From NCBI GenBank assembly GCA_902494555.1, contig CABUTR010000010.1, positions 1 through 64,000 of the forward strand: a stretch of DNA of 64,000 nt, read 5' to 3'. Origin of the DNA: an uncultured Collinsella sp. (lineage in GTDB: Bacteria; Actinomycetota; Coriobacteriia; Coriobacteriales; Coriobacteriaceae). The stretch's first letter is position 1. Every line of letters starts with the position of its first letter. Made by a program: the position numbers and the translations under genes. Under the pieces are notes generated by a model that was not told where the DNA came from, did no database searches, and was given only the letters and a program-made list of their open reading frames with translations. Shown here one piece after another: positions 17,415 to 26,621 of this stretch.

Positions 17415-20165
17415 CTAGGCGTTGCGCTTGGCCTCGAGCCTGGCCTGAGCGGCAGCCAGGCGCGCGAGGGGCACGCGATAGGGCGAGCAGGACACGTAGT
17501 CCACGTCGGCCACGTTAAACAGGCCCTTGATCGACTTGGGGTCGCCGCCGTGCTCACCGCACACGCCAAAGTGCATGCCGGGATTGGTGGCGCGACCCTT
17601 CTCGACAGCCATGCGCACGAGCTCCAGCACCGCCGAGTCGATGGTCTCGAAGGGGTTGTCCTTCAGGATCTTCTTGTGCAGGTACAGCGGAATGAACTTG
17701 GCCTCGGCATCGTCGCGCGAGAAGCCGAAGGTCGTCTGGGTGAGGTCGTTGGTGCCAAAGCAGAAGAAATCTGCGTGCTGGGCGATTTCGTCAGCGACCA
17801 TGCAGGCGCGCGGCAACTCGAGCATCGTGCCCACGGGAATGTTGAGCTCGACGCCCTCCTCGGCGGATACCTCGGCGATTACGTGCTCAATGACCTCGCG
17901 GGTCTGGACATGCTCGGCCGTGATGGAGACGAGCGGAACCATGATCTCGGGGCGCGGATCGACGCCTTCCTTGATAAGGTGGGCGGCAGCCATGGCGACG
18001 GCGCGGACCTGCATGAGTGGCAGATCGCCAAAGACGACGGACAGGCGCACGCCGCGCAAGCCCAGCATCGGGTTGGACTCGACCATGCCGTCGATACGAC
18101 GCAGGCGGGCACGCAGGGCGGCAAGCTCTTCCTCGCTGGCGCCAGCGGCTTCCTTCTTGGTGATGGCGACCTCGAGCTCGCGAGGATCATCCAGGAACTC
18201 ATGCAGCGGCGGATCGAGCAGGCGGACGACCACATCGCGGCCAGACATGGTCTTGAACATCGCCAGGAAGTCCTCGGTCTGAACCTTGAGCAGATCGACC
18301 AGGGCCTGCTGCTTCACGGCCTCATCGTCGGACAGGATAAAGCTCTGGATGATGTTCTTGCGATCGCCCAGGAACATGTGCTCGGTACGGCACAGGCCGA
18401 TGGCCTCGGCGCCAAACTCGAGCGCGAGCGCGGCATCCTCGGGGTTGTCGGCGTTGACGCGTACATGGTTGGCGTGACCGTCGGTCTCGTCCAGACGGAT
18501 CTCGTCGGCCCAGGACAAGATGGTGTCCAGGTCGCCAGTGAGCTCGGCCGAAACCAGATCGACGGCGCCATCGACGACGATGCCCTGGGTGCCGTCGATG
18601 GAGATGACATCGCCCTCGTGCAGCACGCGGTCGCTGCCCTCGATGCGCACGACCTTCTCGGCGGCGTCGATGCGGAAGCGCTCGACACCGCAGACGCAGG
18701 GCGTACCCATGCCACGCGCGATAACGGCGGCGTGGCTCGTCTTGCCGCCGTGGCTGGTCAGGATGCCCTCGGCGGCAACCATACCCTTCAGGTCGTCGGG
18801 GTTGGTCTCCCAGCGAACCAAAATGACTTTATGCCCCTCGGCGGAACGTGCAACGGCGTCATCGCTCGAGAACACGACCTCGCCCACGGCGGCACCGGGG
18901 CTGGCGTTCAGACCGCTAGCCAGCGCCTCGTACTTCTTGGAGGCGTCGAACTGCGGGTGCAGGAGCTGGTCGAGCTGTGCGGGGTCGATGCGGCTCACGG
19001 CCTCCTCACGGGTGATCAGGCCCTCCTCGACCATCTCGATAGCGATACGCAGGGCGGCGGTAGCGGTGCGCTTGCCCACGCGAGTCTGGAGCATCCAGAG
19101 CTTACCCTGCTCGATGGTGAACTCGATATCGCACATATCGCGATAGTGATCCTCGAGCGTCAGGAACACGCGCTCGAGCTCCTCACCTGCAGACTCGAGG
19201 CCCGGGGTGGTCTTGAGGTCGGCGATGGGCTCGGTGTTGCGGATGCCGGCGACAACGTCCTCGCCCTGGGCGTTCACCAGAAAGTCGCCGTAGAACTCCT
19301 TAGTGCCGTCGGCCGGGTTGCGCGTAAAGGCAACGCCGGTCGCGGAGGTCTCGCCCTTATTACCAAAAGCCATGGCCTGCACGTTGACGGCGGTACCGAG
19401 CTCGTCGGAGATAGCATGCTGCTTGCGGTAGATGCACGCACGCTCGTTCATCCAGCTGCCAAAGACGGCTTGGATGGCAAGGCGTAACTGGAGCTCCGGG
19501 TCGTGCGGGAAGACGGGCTTGCCATCGACAACCTCGAGCTCGGGGTACAGGGCGGCCTCGACGTTCTCGGAGAAGAGGCCCTTGAAGGTCTCGACGAGCT
19601 CTTGCAGATCCTCGGCCGAAAGCTCGGAATCGACGCGAACGCCGGCGACCAGACGAGCCTGGGTCAGGGCGTTCTCGAACAGGTCGGCATCGACGCCCAT
19701 GACGACGTTGGAGAACATCTGGATAAAGCGGCGGTAGCTATCCCAGGCAAAACGCGGGTTTTGCGTCTGGGCAATGAGACCCTGAACGGAATCGTCGTTG
19801 AGACCCAGGTTGAGATCCGTGTCCATCATACCGGGCATGGAGAACGGAGCACCCGAGCGCACCGATACGAGCAGCGGGTCGTTGGCGTCACCGAGCTTCT
19901 TGCCGCAGCGAGCCTCGAGGTCTGCCTCGGCGGCAACGATCTCATCGAGTGCACCATCAGGCCACACGTTGCCGGCACCGGAATACTCGACACAGGTCTG
20001 GCAGGTAATGGTAAAGCCGCCGGGAACCGGCAGGCCGATACGGCTCATCTCGGCAAGGTTCGCGCCCTTGCCGCCAAGCACAAAGTTCATGGACTTGTCG
20101 CCCTCAGTCACACAAGTGCCTTGGGCGTCGGTGCCAAAACGGTAAACCCTCTTGCAATCGCTCAC
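17415..20165 (-). CDS. ppdK: Pyruvate, phosphate dikinase
   Basis: Interconverts PEP + AMP + PPi and pyruvate + ATP + Pi; in anaerobes it can act in PPi-linked glycolysis or gluconeogenesis. The 916-residue protein has the N-terminal ATP-grasp part (LGGKGANLAEMSRIGLPVPG), the phosphohistidine segment (ILTSHGGKTSHAAVIARG, near 480) and the C-terminal PEP-binding barrel. The barrel carries CRTEHMF, and FGTNDLTQTTFGFSRDD with the Cys region following. The Thr next to the catalytic His in GGKTSHA is the residue modified by the regulatory protein encoded just upstream (ppsR). The GTG at 20165 has AAGGGGA six bases upstream. Confidence 0.97.
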   Translation of the reverse strand: MSDCKRVYRFGTDAQGTCVTEGDKSMNFVLGGKGANLAEMSRIGLPVPGGFTITCQTCVEYSGAGNVWPDGALDEIVAAEADLEARCGKKLGDANDPLLVSVRSGAPFSMPGMMDTDLNLGLNDDSVQGLIAQTQNPRFAWDSYRRFIQMFSNVVMGVDADLFENALTQARLVAGVRVDSELSAEDLQELVETFKGLFSENVEAALYPELEVVDGKPVFPHDPELQLRLAIQAVFGSWMNERACIYRKQHAISDELGTAVNVQAMAFGNKGETSATGVAFTRNPADGTKEFYGDFLVNAQGEDVVAGIRNTEPIADLKTTPGLESAGEELERVFLTLEDHYRDMCDIEFTIEQGKLWMLQTRVGKRTATAALRIAIEMVEEGLITREEAVSRIDPAQLDQLLHPQFDASKKYEALASGLNASPGAAVGEVVFSSDDAVARSAEGHKVILVRWETNPDDLKGMVAAEGILTSHGGKTSHAAVIARGMGTPCVCGVERFRIDAAEKVVRIEGSDRVLHEGDVISIDGTQGIVVDGAVDLVSAELTGDLDTILSWADEIRLDETDGHANHVRVNADNPEDAALALEFGAEAIGLCRTEHMFLGDRKNIIQSFILSDDEAVKQQALVDLLKVQTEDFLAMFKTMSGRDVVVRLLDPPLHEFLDDPRELEVAITKKEAAGASEEELAALRARLRRIDGMVESNPMLGLRGVRLSVVFGDLPLMQVRAVAMAAAHLIKEGVDPRPEIMVPLVSITAEHVQTREVIEHVIAEVSAEEGVELNIPVGTMLELPRACMVADEIAQHADFFCFGTNDLTQTTFGFSRDDAEAKFIPLYLHKKILKDNPFETIDSAVLELVRMAVEKGRATNPGMHFGVCGEHGGDPKSIKGLFNVADVDYVSCSPYRVPLARLAAAQARLEAKRNA

Positions 20166-20491
20166 GATACTTCCCCTTCCATGCGCTCACGCGCACGACC
20201 GTGGTAACGAATCGACCCGCCGGATGCGGGCCGTGAGGGAACTATACGGCGGGTTTTGGACAGGCTTGTGCAGAGGGTGCGCGGTTTGGTAAACGTGCTA
20301 AAACCGGCGGTAAACGGTAGGTAAAGGTGGTTACCTTATGAAGATACCACTACAAGGAAAATGCAGGTAGGATGCGATGTTTTTGCTAAATCGCTTTACC
20401 ATTTATCAGCATTATTTCCAAGTATTCTCTTTGGGTAGCTAAAAGAGCCCCGTCCCAAATTAGCTACCCAAACAACCTTGTCCCAAGTGAG
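20166..20491. promoter_or_regulatory. ppdK upstream region with phased direct repeats
   Basis: This gene-free stretch holds a TATAGT (minus strand, 20241-20246) that may be the ppdK -10 box; no clear -35 was found. GGTAAA occurs at 20288, 20309 and 20320, spaced 21 and 11 bases, near two and one helical turns. GGTTACC follows at about 20329. These could be activator or repressor sites. The left-over part near ppsR holds the inverted repeat listed separately. Confidence 0.4.
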
Positions 20492-20495
20492 CTAC
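20431..20495 (-). repeat. Inverted repeat with tandem GTCCCAAnT-AGCTAC units
   Basis: A perfect 12-base inverted repeat, TTGGGTAGCTAA (20431-20442) and TTAGCTACCCAA (20460-20471), surrounds AAGAGCCCCGTCCCAAA. GTCCCAAATTAGCTAC (20452-20467) is repeated as GTCCCAAGTGAGCTAC (20480-20495), whose last bases contain the ppsR stop codon. A third copy is at 28503-28518. It may end transcription after ppsR, but no clean U-run hairpin is formed. Confidence 0.6.
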
Positions 20496-21367
20496 TTTTG
20501 TTGAGCGCGGCGGGCGGCACGGCGGGCTCTTGCCTCTTGAATCTCTTCGAGGTGAGCAATGATCTCGGCAGCGCTTTCCTCGATGGCTTTGCCGTCGGTA
20601 CGCACTACAAAGCAGCCCAGGCGTTTCATGAGCGCGCGGGCTTCCGCAAGCTCACTACGCACGCTCTCGGGCTCGGCATAGGAGCCGGCAACGGCACGGG
20701 CGTAGTCATCGCCCAAGCGGCTATCGCGAATTTCGGAAATCATATCGACGGTCGAAATCAGGCCGAACAGGCGCATCGGGTCGACCTCGTAAATCGACTT
20801 GGGCGGCTCCATGCCATGCGCCAGTGGGACATTGGCGACCTTGTAGCCCTGATAGGCTAAATACATCGACAGCGGCGTCTTGGATGTACGCGACACACCC
20901 AGCAGCACGATATCGGCACCCGACAGATCGTCGCAACCACGACCGTCATCGTGCTCAACGAAATACTCCATGGCCTCGATACGATGGAAATAGCGGTCAT
21001 CGGTCTTGTGAATCACGCCCGCAACGCCCTTGGGCGGTACACCGATGAGCGCCGACAGCACGGCAAGCGTCGGGCCGATCAGGTCGACCGAACGGATATG
21101 CAGCATACCCAGGTAATCGAGCACGCGGGCGCGAAGCGCCGGATCGACAATGGTGTGGAACACGGCAATATCGCGATGGTCCGCATCGACGCGCGGCCCC
21201 ACAAATGACTTGACCTGCTCCACAGAGGTCACCTTAGGCAGACGCAAAACGCGAAAAGCCCCTTCATCAAATTGCCCGGACGCCGCAAGCACCACCTCAC
21301 AAGCAGTATCACCGAGCGAGTCGGAGATAACGATAACGGTGGGACGAGCGGTGACCGGGCAATCCAT
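20492..21367 (-). CDS. ppsR: Pyruvate, phosphate dikinase regulatory protein (DUF299)
   Basis: Bifunctional kinase/pyrophosphorylase that inactivates PPDK by ADP-dependent phosphorylation of the Thr next to its catalytic His, and reactivates it by phosphorolysis. The 291-residue protein has VIVISDSLGDTACEVV at the N-terminus and the family P-loop GVSRTSKTPLSMYLA near 160, followed by GYKVANVPLAHG. AAAGGAG lies six bases before the ATG. ppdK lies 326 bases downstream, which favours PPDK over PEP synthase as the target. A C-terminal Arg/Ala-rich tail is unlike the core. Confidence 0.92.
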   Translation of the reverse strand: MDCPVTARPTVIVISDSLGDTACEVVLAASGQFDEGAFRVLRLPKVTSVEQVKSFVGPRVDADHRDIAVFHTIVDPALRARVLDYLGMLHIRSVDLIGPTLAVLSALIGVPPKGVAGVIHKTDDRYFHRIEAMEYFVEHDDGRGCDDLSGADIVLLGVSRTSKTPLSMYLAYQGYKVANVPLAHGMEPPKSIYEVDPMRLFGLISTVDMISEIRDSRLGDDYARAVAGSYAEPESVRSELAEARALMKRLGCFVVRTDGKAIEESAAEIIAHLEEIQEARARRAARRAQQK

Positions 21368-21401
21368 GCGGGGCTCCTTTTGCGCTTATGCGCAGGCTGG
21401 C

Positions 21402-23498
21402 TTACTTTTTGCGGGCAAGCTCACCGATGTTGGCGATGCCGGAGAAAACGGCCTCGAAGCGGTTGAGCAGCTTAAGGCGATTATCGCGAAGCTGCTCGTC
21501 CTTGTCCATGACCATGACCTCATCGAAGAAACGGTCGATGGGCGCGCGCAGGGCGGCGAGGGCGGCAAATGCGGCCGGGTAGTCCTCGGCAGCAAGGGCG
21601 GCATCGACAGCGGTCTGAGCAGCCTCGGAGGCGTCGGCGAGCGCGAGCTCGACCTCGCCCATCAGGCTGCGGTCATACTCCGCACCCAGCTCGGGCTTGG
21701 AGATGTGCGCGGCACGGGCATAGGCGGTAGCCAGGTTGTCAAAGGTCTCGGCATCATTCTTGCGGGCCTCGTCGAGGGCGCCGCAGCGGGCGAAGAAGAC
21801 GGACGGGGCGATGATGTGCACCGCGGAGACGGCGGCAACGGTATCGGCCGGGATCTTTTCGTCGCGGGCCATGCTCACCAGGCGGCCATGGAAGAAGTCA
21901 CGAACCTGCTGGGCGACCTCGGCGGCGTCAAACTCAATGCCCTGCTCGCTGTAAAGCTGCAGAGCAAAGTCAATCAGCGACGTGGGGTCGATCGGCAGAC
22001 GGTCGCGCAGGATGTTGATGATGCCGATAGCGGCACGACGCAGCGCGTAGGGGTCGGAGGAGCCGGTCGGAGGCTCGTCGATGGCAAAGATACCGGCGAT
22101 GGTATCGAGCTTGTCGGCGCAGGCCACGATGCAGCCAGCGGTGCCCTCGGGCAGCTCGTCACCGGCAAAGCGGGGACGATAATGATCGCGAATGGCGTGG
22201 GCGACCTCGTCGTTCTCCCCCATCGCGGTCGCGTAGTAACCGCCCATCACGCCCTGCTGGCTCGTGAACTCGACGACGGCGTTGGACACCAGGTCTGCCT
22301 TGCACAGGTGCGCGGCACGAGCAGCGTCGGCGGCAAGATGGGCGCCCAGATGAGCCTCGCGGGCAATAGCGAGCGCGAGCTGCTCGATGCGCTCGGACTT
22401 GGCGAGCACGCTGCCGAGCTTCTCCTGGAAGGCGACCTTGGACAGGCGCTCACGGAACTCGTCGAGGGAGATCTTCAGGTCCTCCTCGTAGAAGAACTTA
22501 GCGTCGTCCAGACGGGCACGCACGACGCGCTCGTTACCGTCGATCACGCGCTCGGCGTTCTCGGGCTTGCTGTTGGAGACGACCACGAACTCACGCGTGA
22601 GCTTGCCCTCGCCGTCATAGATCGGGAAGTAGCGCTGGTTGGTGAGCATGGACTCGCAGATGATCTCGTGCGGAACCTTGAGGAACTCCTCATCGAAGGT
22701 ACCGACGAGCACCGTCGGCCACTCGCAGAGGTTGATGACCTCCTCGAAGACCTTCTTGGGCGTATCGACATGGCAGCCAGGACGGGCAGCCTCGACCTCG
22801 GCAATACCGGCGAGAATCACCTCGCGACGGCGCTCGGCAGAAAGCACGCCGGCGTCCTCGAGCACCTGCTCGTAGGCGGCGGGGCTAGCGACAACGTGGT
22901 CACCGGGGCCAAGCACGCGATGGCCGCGCGTGGTGTTGCCGCTCGTCACGTCGGCAAACGACACGGGCACAACATCCTCGCCCAAAAGGCAGCAGATCCA
23001 GCGGACCGGGCGCACGAAGGTGGCGTGCTCGTGGCCCCAGCGCTGACTACGGTAGTTGGGCCACTGCAGACCGGCGATGGTCTTCTCGCACAGAGCGGTC
23101 AGAATCGGCGTAGCCGGTGCGGAAGGAATGTTCTTCTCGGCAAAGACGTACTCACGGCCGTCGGTGTCCTCGCGACGGACCAGATCCTCGGCAGCCACAC
23201 CGCACTTGCGGGCGAAGCCCTGGGCGGCCTTGGTGGCGTTACCGTCAGCGTCGAAGGCGATGTTGGCCGCAGGGCCACGCTTGACCTCGTGAACCTCATC
23301 GGTCGCAGTGGCGACGTTGGCCACGAGCGCAGCCAGGCGACGCGGACTCGAGATCACGCGGACCTCGCCATGGGCCAGACCGGCCTCGTCGAGGCCCTTG
23401 GCGATCATGGTGCCAAGCTGCTTGACAGCATTGTTCAGCGGTGCGGAGGGCATTTCCTCCGTACCGATCTCAAACAGGAAATCCTTAGCGTCTGCCAT
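21402..23498 (-). CDS. glyS: Glycyl-tRNA synthetase beta subunit
   Basis: Non-catalytic subunit of the alpha2beta2 GlyRS, required for tRNA binding. At 698 residues it has the normal size. It starts DFLFEIGTEEMPSAPLNNAV and contains FVRPVRWICCLLGEDVVPVS and TRGHRVLGPGDH. The C-terminal anticodon-binding-like part ends FFDEVMVMDKDEQLRDNRL. It begins three bases after glyQ. ppsR follows after 34 bases, so it may share this transcript. Confidence 0.97.
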   Translation of the reverse strand: MADAKDFLFEIGTEEMPSAPLNNAVKQLGTMIAKGLDEAGLAHGEVRVISSPRRLAALVANVATATDEVHEVKRGPAANIAFDADGNATKAAQGFARKCGVAAEDLVRREDTDGREYVFAEKNIPSAPATPILTALCEKTIAGLQWPNYRSQRWGHEHATFVRPVRWICCLLGEDVVPVSFADVTSGNTTRGHRVLGPGDHVVASPAAYEQVLEDAGVLSAERRREVILAGIAEVEAARPGCHVDTPKKVFEEVINLCEWPTVLVGTFDEEFLKVPHEIICESMLTNQRYFPIYDGEGKLTREFVVVSNSKPENAERVIDGNERVVRARLDDAKFFYEEDLKISLDEFRERLSKVAFQEKLGSVLAKSERIEQLALAIAREAHLGAHLAADAARAAHLCKADLVSNAVVEFTSQQGVMGGYYATAMGENDEVAHAIRDHYRPRFAGDELPEGTAGCIVACADKLDTIAGIFAIDEPPTGSSDPYALRRAAIGIINILRDRLPIDPTSLIDFALQLYSEQGIEFDAAEVAQQVRDFFHGRLVSMARDEKIPADTVAAVSAVHIIAPSVFFARCGALDEARKNDAETFDNLATAYARAAHISKPELGAEYDRSLMGEVELALADASEAAQTAVDAALAAEDYPAAFAALAALRAPIDRFFDEVMVMDKDEQLRDNRLKLLNRFEAVFSGIANIGELARKK

Positions 23499-23501
23499 GG
23501 C

Positions 23502-24413
23502 TTACGCCACCTCGCCTTCCTGGTCGGCATTCTCGTTGACTCCGGCGACCTCGGCCATATAGGCCTCGCAGCACGCCTTGGCGACGGCGCGGACGCGCAG
23601 GATGTAGTTGGCACGCTCGACCGCGGACAGGGCGCCGCGGGCATCGAGCAGGTTGAAAGCGTGGCTGCACTTCATGACACAGTCATACGCTGGCAGCGGC
23701 AGCTTGCGCTCCAGGCAGGAATGGCACTCGGCCTCGTAGTCGTCAAACTTCTGACGCATCATCTCGACGTTGGCGACCTCAAAGTTATAGGCACTGAACT
23801 CGCGCTCGTTCTCGAGGAACACGTCGCCATAGGTCATGGGCGTACCGTCGGGCAGGTAGCTCCACACCAGGTCGTAAACGGAGTTGACGCCCTGGGCATA
23901 CATGGCGATACGCTCCAGGCCATAGGTGATCTCGACGGGCACGGGGTCGACCTCGATGCCGCCCACCTGCTGGAAGTAAGTAAACTGCGTGACCTCCATG
24001 CCGTTGAGCCAGACCTCCCAGCCAAGGCCCCAGGCGCCGAGCGTCGGGCTCTCCCAGTCATCCTCGACAAAGCGGACGTCATGGTCGTTGGGGTCCAGGC
24101 CAATGGCGGCCAGCGAACCCAGATAGAGCTCCTGGGCGTTGACCGGTGAGGGCTTGATGAGCACCTGGAACTGATAGTAGTGCTGCATGCGGTTGGGGTT
24201 CTCGCCGTAGCGGCCGTCGGCGGGACGGCGGCAAGGCTGCGCATAGCAGGTGCGCCACTCGGCGGGACCGAGCGAGCGCAGCGTGGTCGCGGTATGGAAG
24301 GTACCGGCACCGACCTCAGAGTCATAGGGCTGCATAATGACGCAGCCCTGCTCGCCCCAGTACTGCTGGAGGCGCAGGATGATGTCTTGGAAGGAAAGCG
24401 ATGAAGCGTTCAT
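23502..24413 (-). CDS. glyQ: Glycyl-tRNA synthetase alpha subunit
   Basis: Catalytic subunit of the alpha2beta2 GlyRS. The 303-residue protein has the typical start SFQDIILRLQQYWGEQGCVI and continues MQPYDSEVGAGTFH. Class II features follow, including WRTCYAQPCRRPADGRYGEN and EVTQFTYFQQVGG. ATG at 24413. The 59-base gap from lepB holds a TATAGT that could be an internal -10 box. Confidence 0.97.
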   Translation of the reverse strand: MNASSLSFQDIILRLQQYWGEQGCVIMQPYDSEVGAGTFHTATTLRSLGPAEWRTCYAQPCRRPADGRYGENPNRMQHYYQFQVLIKPSPVNAQELYLGSLAAIGLDPNDHDVRFVEDDWESPTLGAWGLGWEVWLNGMEVTQFTYFQQVGGIEVDPVPVEITYGLERIAMYAQGVNSVYDLVWSYLPDGTPMTYGDVFLENEREFSAYNFEVANVEMMRQKFDDYEAECHSCLERKLPLPAYDCVMKCSHAFNLLDARGALSAVERANYILRVRAVAKACCEAYMAEVAGVNENADQEGEVA

Positions 24414-24472
24414 GCCTCTAATATCCCCTCGTCGAAACGATTACACGGTTAGGTACTGTACTATAGCGGTTT

Positions 24473-25036
24473 TTAGTCGATAGCGCCGATGCGGTTGAGC
24501 GGCCAGTAGCGCACAAGCGCCACAGCGATCAAATCAGAGCGATCGACGGGACCAAAGTAGCGTGAGTCGGCAGAGTTCTCTCGATTGTCGCCCATTACCC
24601 ACACACAGTCATCGGGGACGGTGTAGGGATAGCTCACCTGGGCGGCGGGCGCCTGGACCGAAAGCGGCCAGCTCATGCCGGTCGTATAGTCCTCATCGAG
24701 CGCCTGGCCGTCGACGACGACCTTGCCGTCCTGAAGGTCGACCGTCTGACCGGCCGTGGCGATGACGCGCTTTACCAGCACGTCATGCTCGGACGTGGCA
24801 TCGGGGTTGTGGAACACCACGATATCACCCTGTTTGACGGGCTGACCGAGCTCGAGGCTCACCTTTTGTGCCAGGATCTGGTCGCCAATCTCGATCGTGT
24901 CCTCCATGGAGCCGGTGGGCACCACAAAGGGCTCGACCACAAAGGTGCGGATCAGGAAGGTGGCCACGAGCGCGATTGCGATGACCGCGATCCACTCAAA
25001 GGCGCCCCTCAACGCGGAATGCTGCGATGGAACCAT
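24473..25036 (-). CDS. lepB: Signal peptidase I
   Basis: Membrane serine protease that removes Sec signal peptides. The 187-residue protein has one N-terminal membrane segment (about 14-33) and the catalytic Ser43 in VVPTGSMEDTI. The general-base Lys89 is in DVLVKRVIATAGQTV, and box E is GDNRENSADSRYFGPVDR. The ATG at 25036 has GGAG five bases upstream, inside the end of trmD; GTG 25042 is less likely. It lies between trmD and glyQ. Confidence 0.95.
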   Translation of the reverse strand: MVPSQHSALRGAFEWIAVIAIALVATFLIRTFVVEPFVVPTGSMEDTIEIGDQILAQKVSLELGQPVKQGDIVVFHNPDATSEHDVLVKRVIATAGQTVDLQDGKVVVDGQALDEDYTTGMSWPLSVQAPAAQVSYPYTVPDDCVWVMGDNRENSADSRYFGPVDRSDLIAVALVRYWPLNRIGAID

Positions 25037-25038
25037 TC

Positions 25039-25797
25039 TCACTCCTCGCTCTGCGAATACGAAGCGTCCAGAATCTCCTGCGCGTATGCGCGCTCCTGGG
25101 GCGTAAGCCGCGCCGCCTCGATCAGGTCGGGACGCCAGCGGCAGGTACGCTCGATGGCATTCTTACGGCGCCAGGCGTCAACCTTGGCATGGTCACCGCT
25201 CACGAGCACCGGCGGCACGCCCTCGCCGTTGAACTCGGCGGGACGGGTGTACTGCGCGTACTCGAGCAGGCCACCGTCCTCGGCAGTCGAGAACGACTCA
25301 TCGACGTTGCTCATCTCGTCACCAAGGGCGCCGGGAATCAGACGCACGACGGCGTCGGCAACGACCATGGCGGGAAGTTCGCCACCCGTGAGCACGTAGT
25401 CGCCAATCGACAGGCGCTCGTCGGCATACGCATACGCGCGCTCGTCGACGCCCTCGTAGCGACTGCACACAAACAGCAGGCGCTCGCTTTTGAGCAGGCG
25501 CTCGGCCACATGCTGCGTAAAGGGTTCGCCGCAGGGCGTAAAGAACACCACGGTGGGCTTGGGACCCTCGGAGCTAATAGCCTCGATGGCCTCGGCGATG
25601 GGCTCGACCTTCATGAGCATGCCCTGCCCGCCGCCGTACGGCTCGTCATCGACGGTACGATGACGGTCGTGCGTCCAGTCGCGCAGGTTGTAGGCCTTAA
25701 AATCAAAAAGGCCGGCCTTGCGGGCGCGGCCCAAGATCGATGTGGACATGACGGGCTCAAACATCTCGGGAAAGACCGAAAGGGTCTCGATCAGCAT
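25039..25797 (-). CDS. trmD: tRNA (guanine-N1)-methyltransferase
   Basis: Makes m1G37 in tRNAs, preventing frameshifting. The 252-residue SPOUT-fold protein has IETLSVFPEMFEPV at the N-terminus, GGGQGMLMKVEPI, then the knotted SAM-binding part with FVCSRYEGVDERAY and IGDYVLTGGELPAMVV. It lies ten bases after rimM in the conserved rpsP-khpA-rimM-trmD order. Confidence 0.97.
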   Translation of the reverse strand: MLIETLSVFPEMFEPVMSTSILGRARKAGLFDFKAYNLRDWTHDRHRTVDDEPYGGGQGMLMKVEPIAEAIEAISSEGPKPTVVFFTPCGEPFTQHVAERLLKSERLLFVCSRYEGVDERAYAYADERLSIGDYVLTGGELPAMVVADAVVRLIPGALGDEMSNVDESFSTAEDGGLLEYAQYTRPAEFNGEGVPPVLVSGDHAKVDAWRRKNAIERTCRWRPDLIEAARLTPQERAYAQEILDASYSQSEE

Positions 25798-25807
25798 GTT
25801 TTCCTCC

Positions 25808-26329
25808 CTACTTGTCCATATCGATCAAACCGTCCATAACATGGACGGAAATTGTCCCCTGATCGGGAAGATCGAGCACAACCTGCTCGATCACGGGAAT
25901 CAGCACCTCGCCGTACCGATCGCCCTCGACAACCCAAACATCGTTGGCGGGCGTCGACATGATCTCGACAATCGTGCCGAGCGAACCAAAGCGCTCGTCA
26001 ACCACCTCGCGACCCATCAGGTCGGTATAGGCGGCGTCGAGCGAATCGAGCTCAAAGTCGTCACGATTTGCCAGCACGTAGCATCCGGTGATGCCCTCGG
26101 CGGCCGTCAAGTCGTCAATGCCCTCAAACGAGACCAGATCGCCATCGCCCGTATCGGTGACGGATGTGACCGTGCAAAAACGGTCGCGCTTAAGCGCCGG
26201 CGGCGTCAAGGCGACGCGCATACCCGGCGTCAATACAGAAGGAAGCCCCCGCAGCGGCTGCGCGAGGACCTGCCCCTTCCTTCCGTGCGGCTTGACCACA
26301 CGGGCGATATTTTTGTACTGGGACCTCAA
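25808..26329 (-). CDS. rimM: Ribosome maturation factor RimM
   Basis: Assists 30S head assembly by binding S19. The 173-residue protein has the N-terminal segment NIARVVKPHGRKGQVLA and a PRC-barrel-like C-terminal half (VVDERFGSLGTIVEIM, then LIPVIEQVVLDLPDQG). The start is taken as TTG 26329, with AGGA only two bases upstream. That spacing is poor, so the true start is slightly uncertain. It follows khpA by four bases. Confidence 0.9.
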   Translation of the reverse strand: MRSQYKNIARVVKPHGRKGQVLAQPLRGLPSVLTPGMRVALTPPALKRDRFCTVTSVTDTGDGDLVSFEGIDDLTAAEGITGCYVLANRDDFELDSLDAAYTDLMGREVVDERFGSLGTIVEIMSTPANDVWVVEGDRYGEVLIPVIEQVVLDLPDQGTISVHVMDGLIDMDK

Positions 26330-26333
26330 GGTC

Positions 26334-26618
26334 CTAGCCCAGAACCTCTACCTCGACTGCAGTGTCGAGGCGAGCGGCAAGTGCACGGGCGAGCGTGCGA
26401 ATGGCCTTGATGGTACGGCCACGACGGCCGATGACCTTAGCAACGTCATCCTCGGCAACCGAAACCTCAATCGTGGAGGCGTCGTCACCATCGATGACCT
26501 CGAGGCTCACGGAATCCGGGTCGTCGACGATCTGAACAACGAGATATTCGACGAGATCGGCGATGCGATCTGAGAGCATTGCCTCACCCTCGAGCTGTGC
26601 AGCGTCAACCTCAGGCAC
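26334..26618 (-). CDS. khpA: KH-domain RNA-binding protein
   Basis: Small RNA-binding protein of the KhpA/YlqC family; in other Gram-positives it partners KhpB and influences cell division and small-RNA function. The 94-residue protein has one KH domain with the loop VIGRRGRTIKAIRTLARAL carrying the G-x-x-G signature. An acidic N-terminal stretch precedes it. It sits between rpsP and rimM, the usual location. Confidence 0.93.
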   Translation of the reverse strand: MPEVDAAQLEGEAMLSDRIADLVEYLVVQIVDDPDSVSLEVIDGDDASTIEVSVAEDDVAKVIGRRGRTIKAIRTLARALAARLDTAVEVEVLG

Positions 26619-26621
26619 GAT

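Noticed and set aside
17403..19487. 694-codon open frame opposite ppdK
   Set aside because: Antisense shadow of ppdK with no domain, Shine-Dalgarno or conserved start.
21150..24149. 999-codon open frame on the plus strand opposite glyS and glyQ
   Set aside because: It is fully antisense to conserved glycyl-tRNA synthetase genes and its composition is that of a frame shadow.
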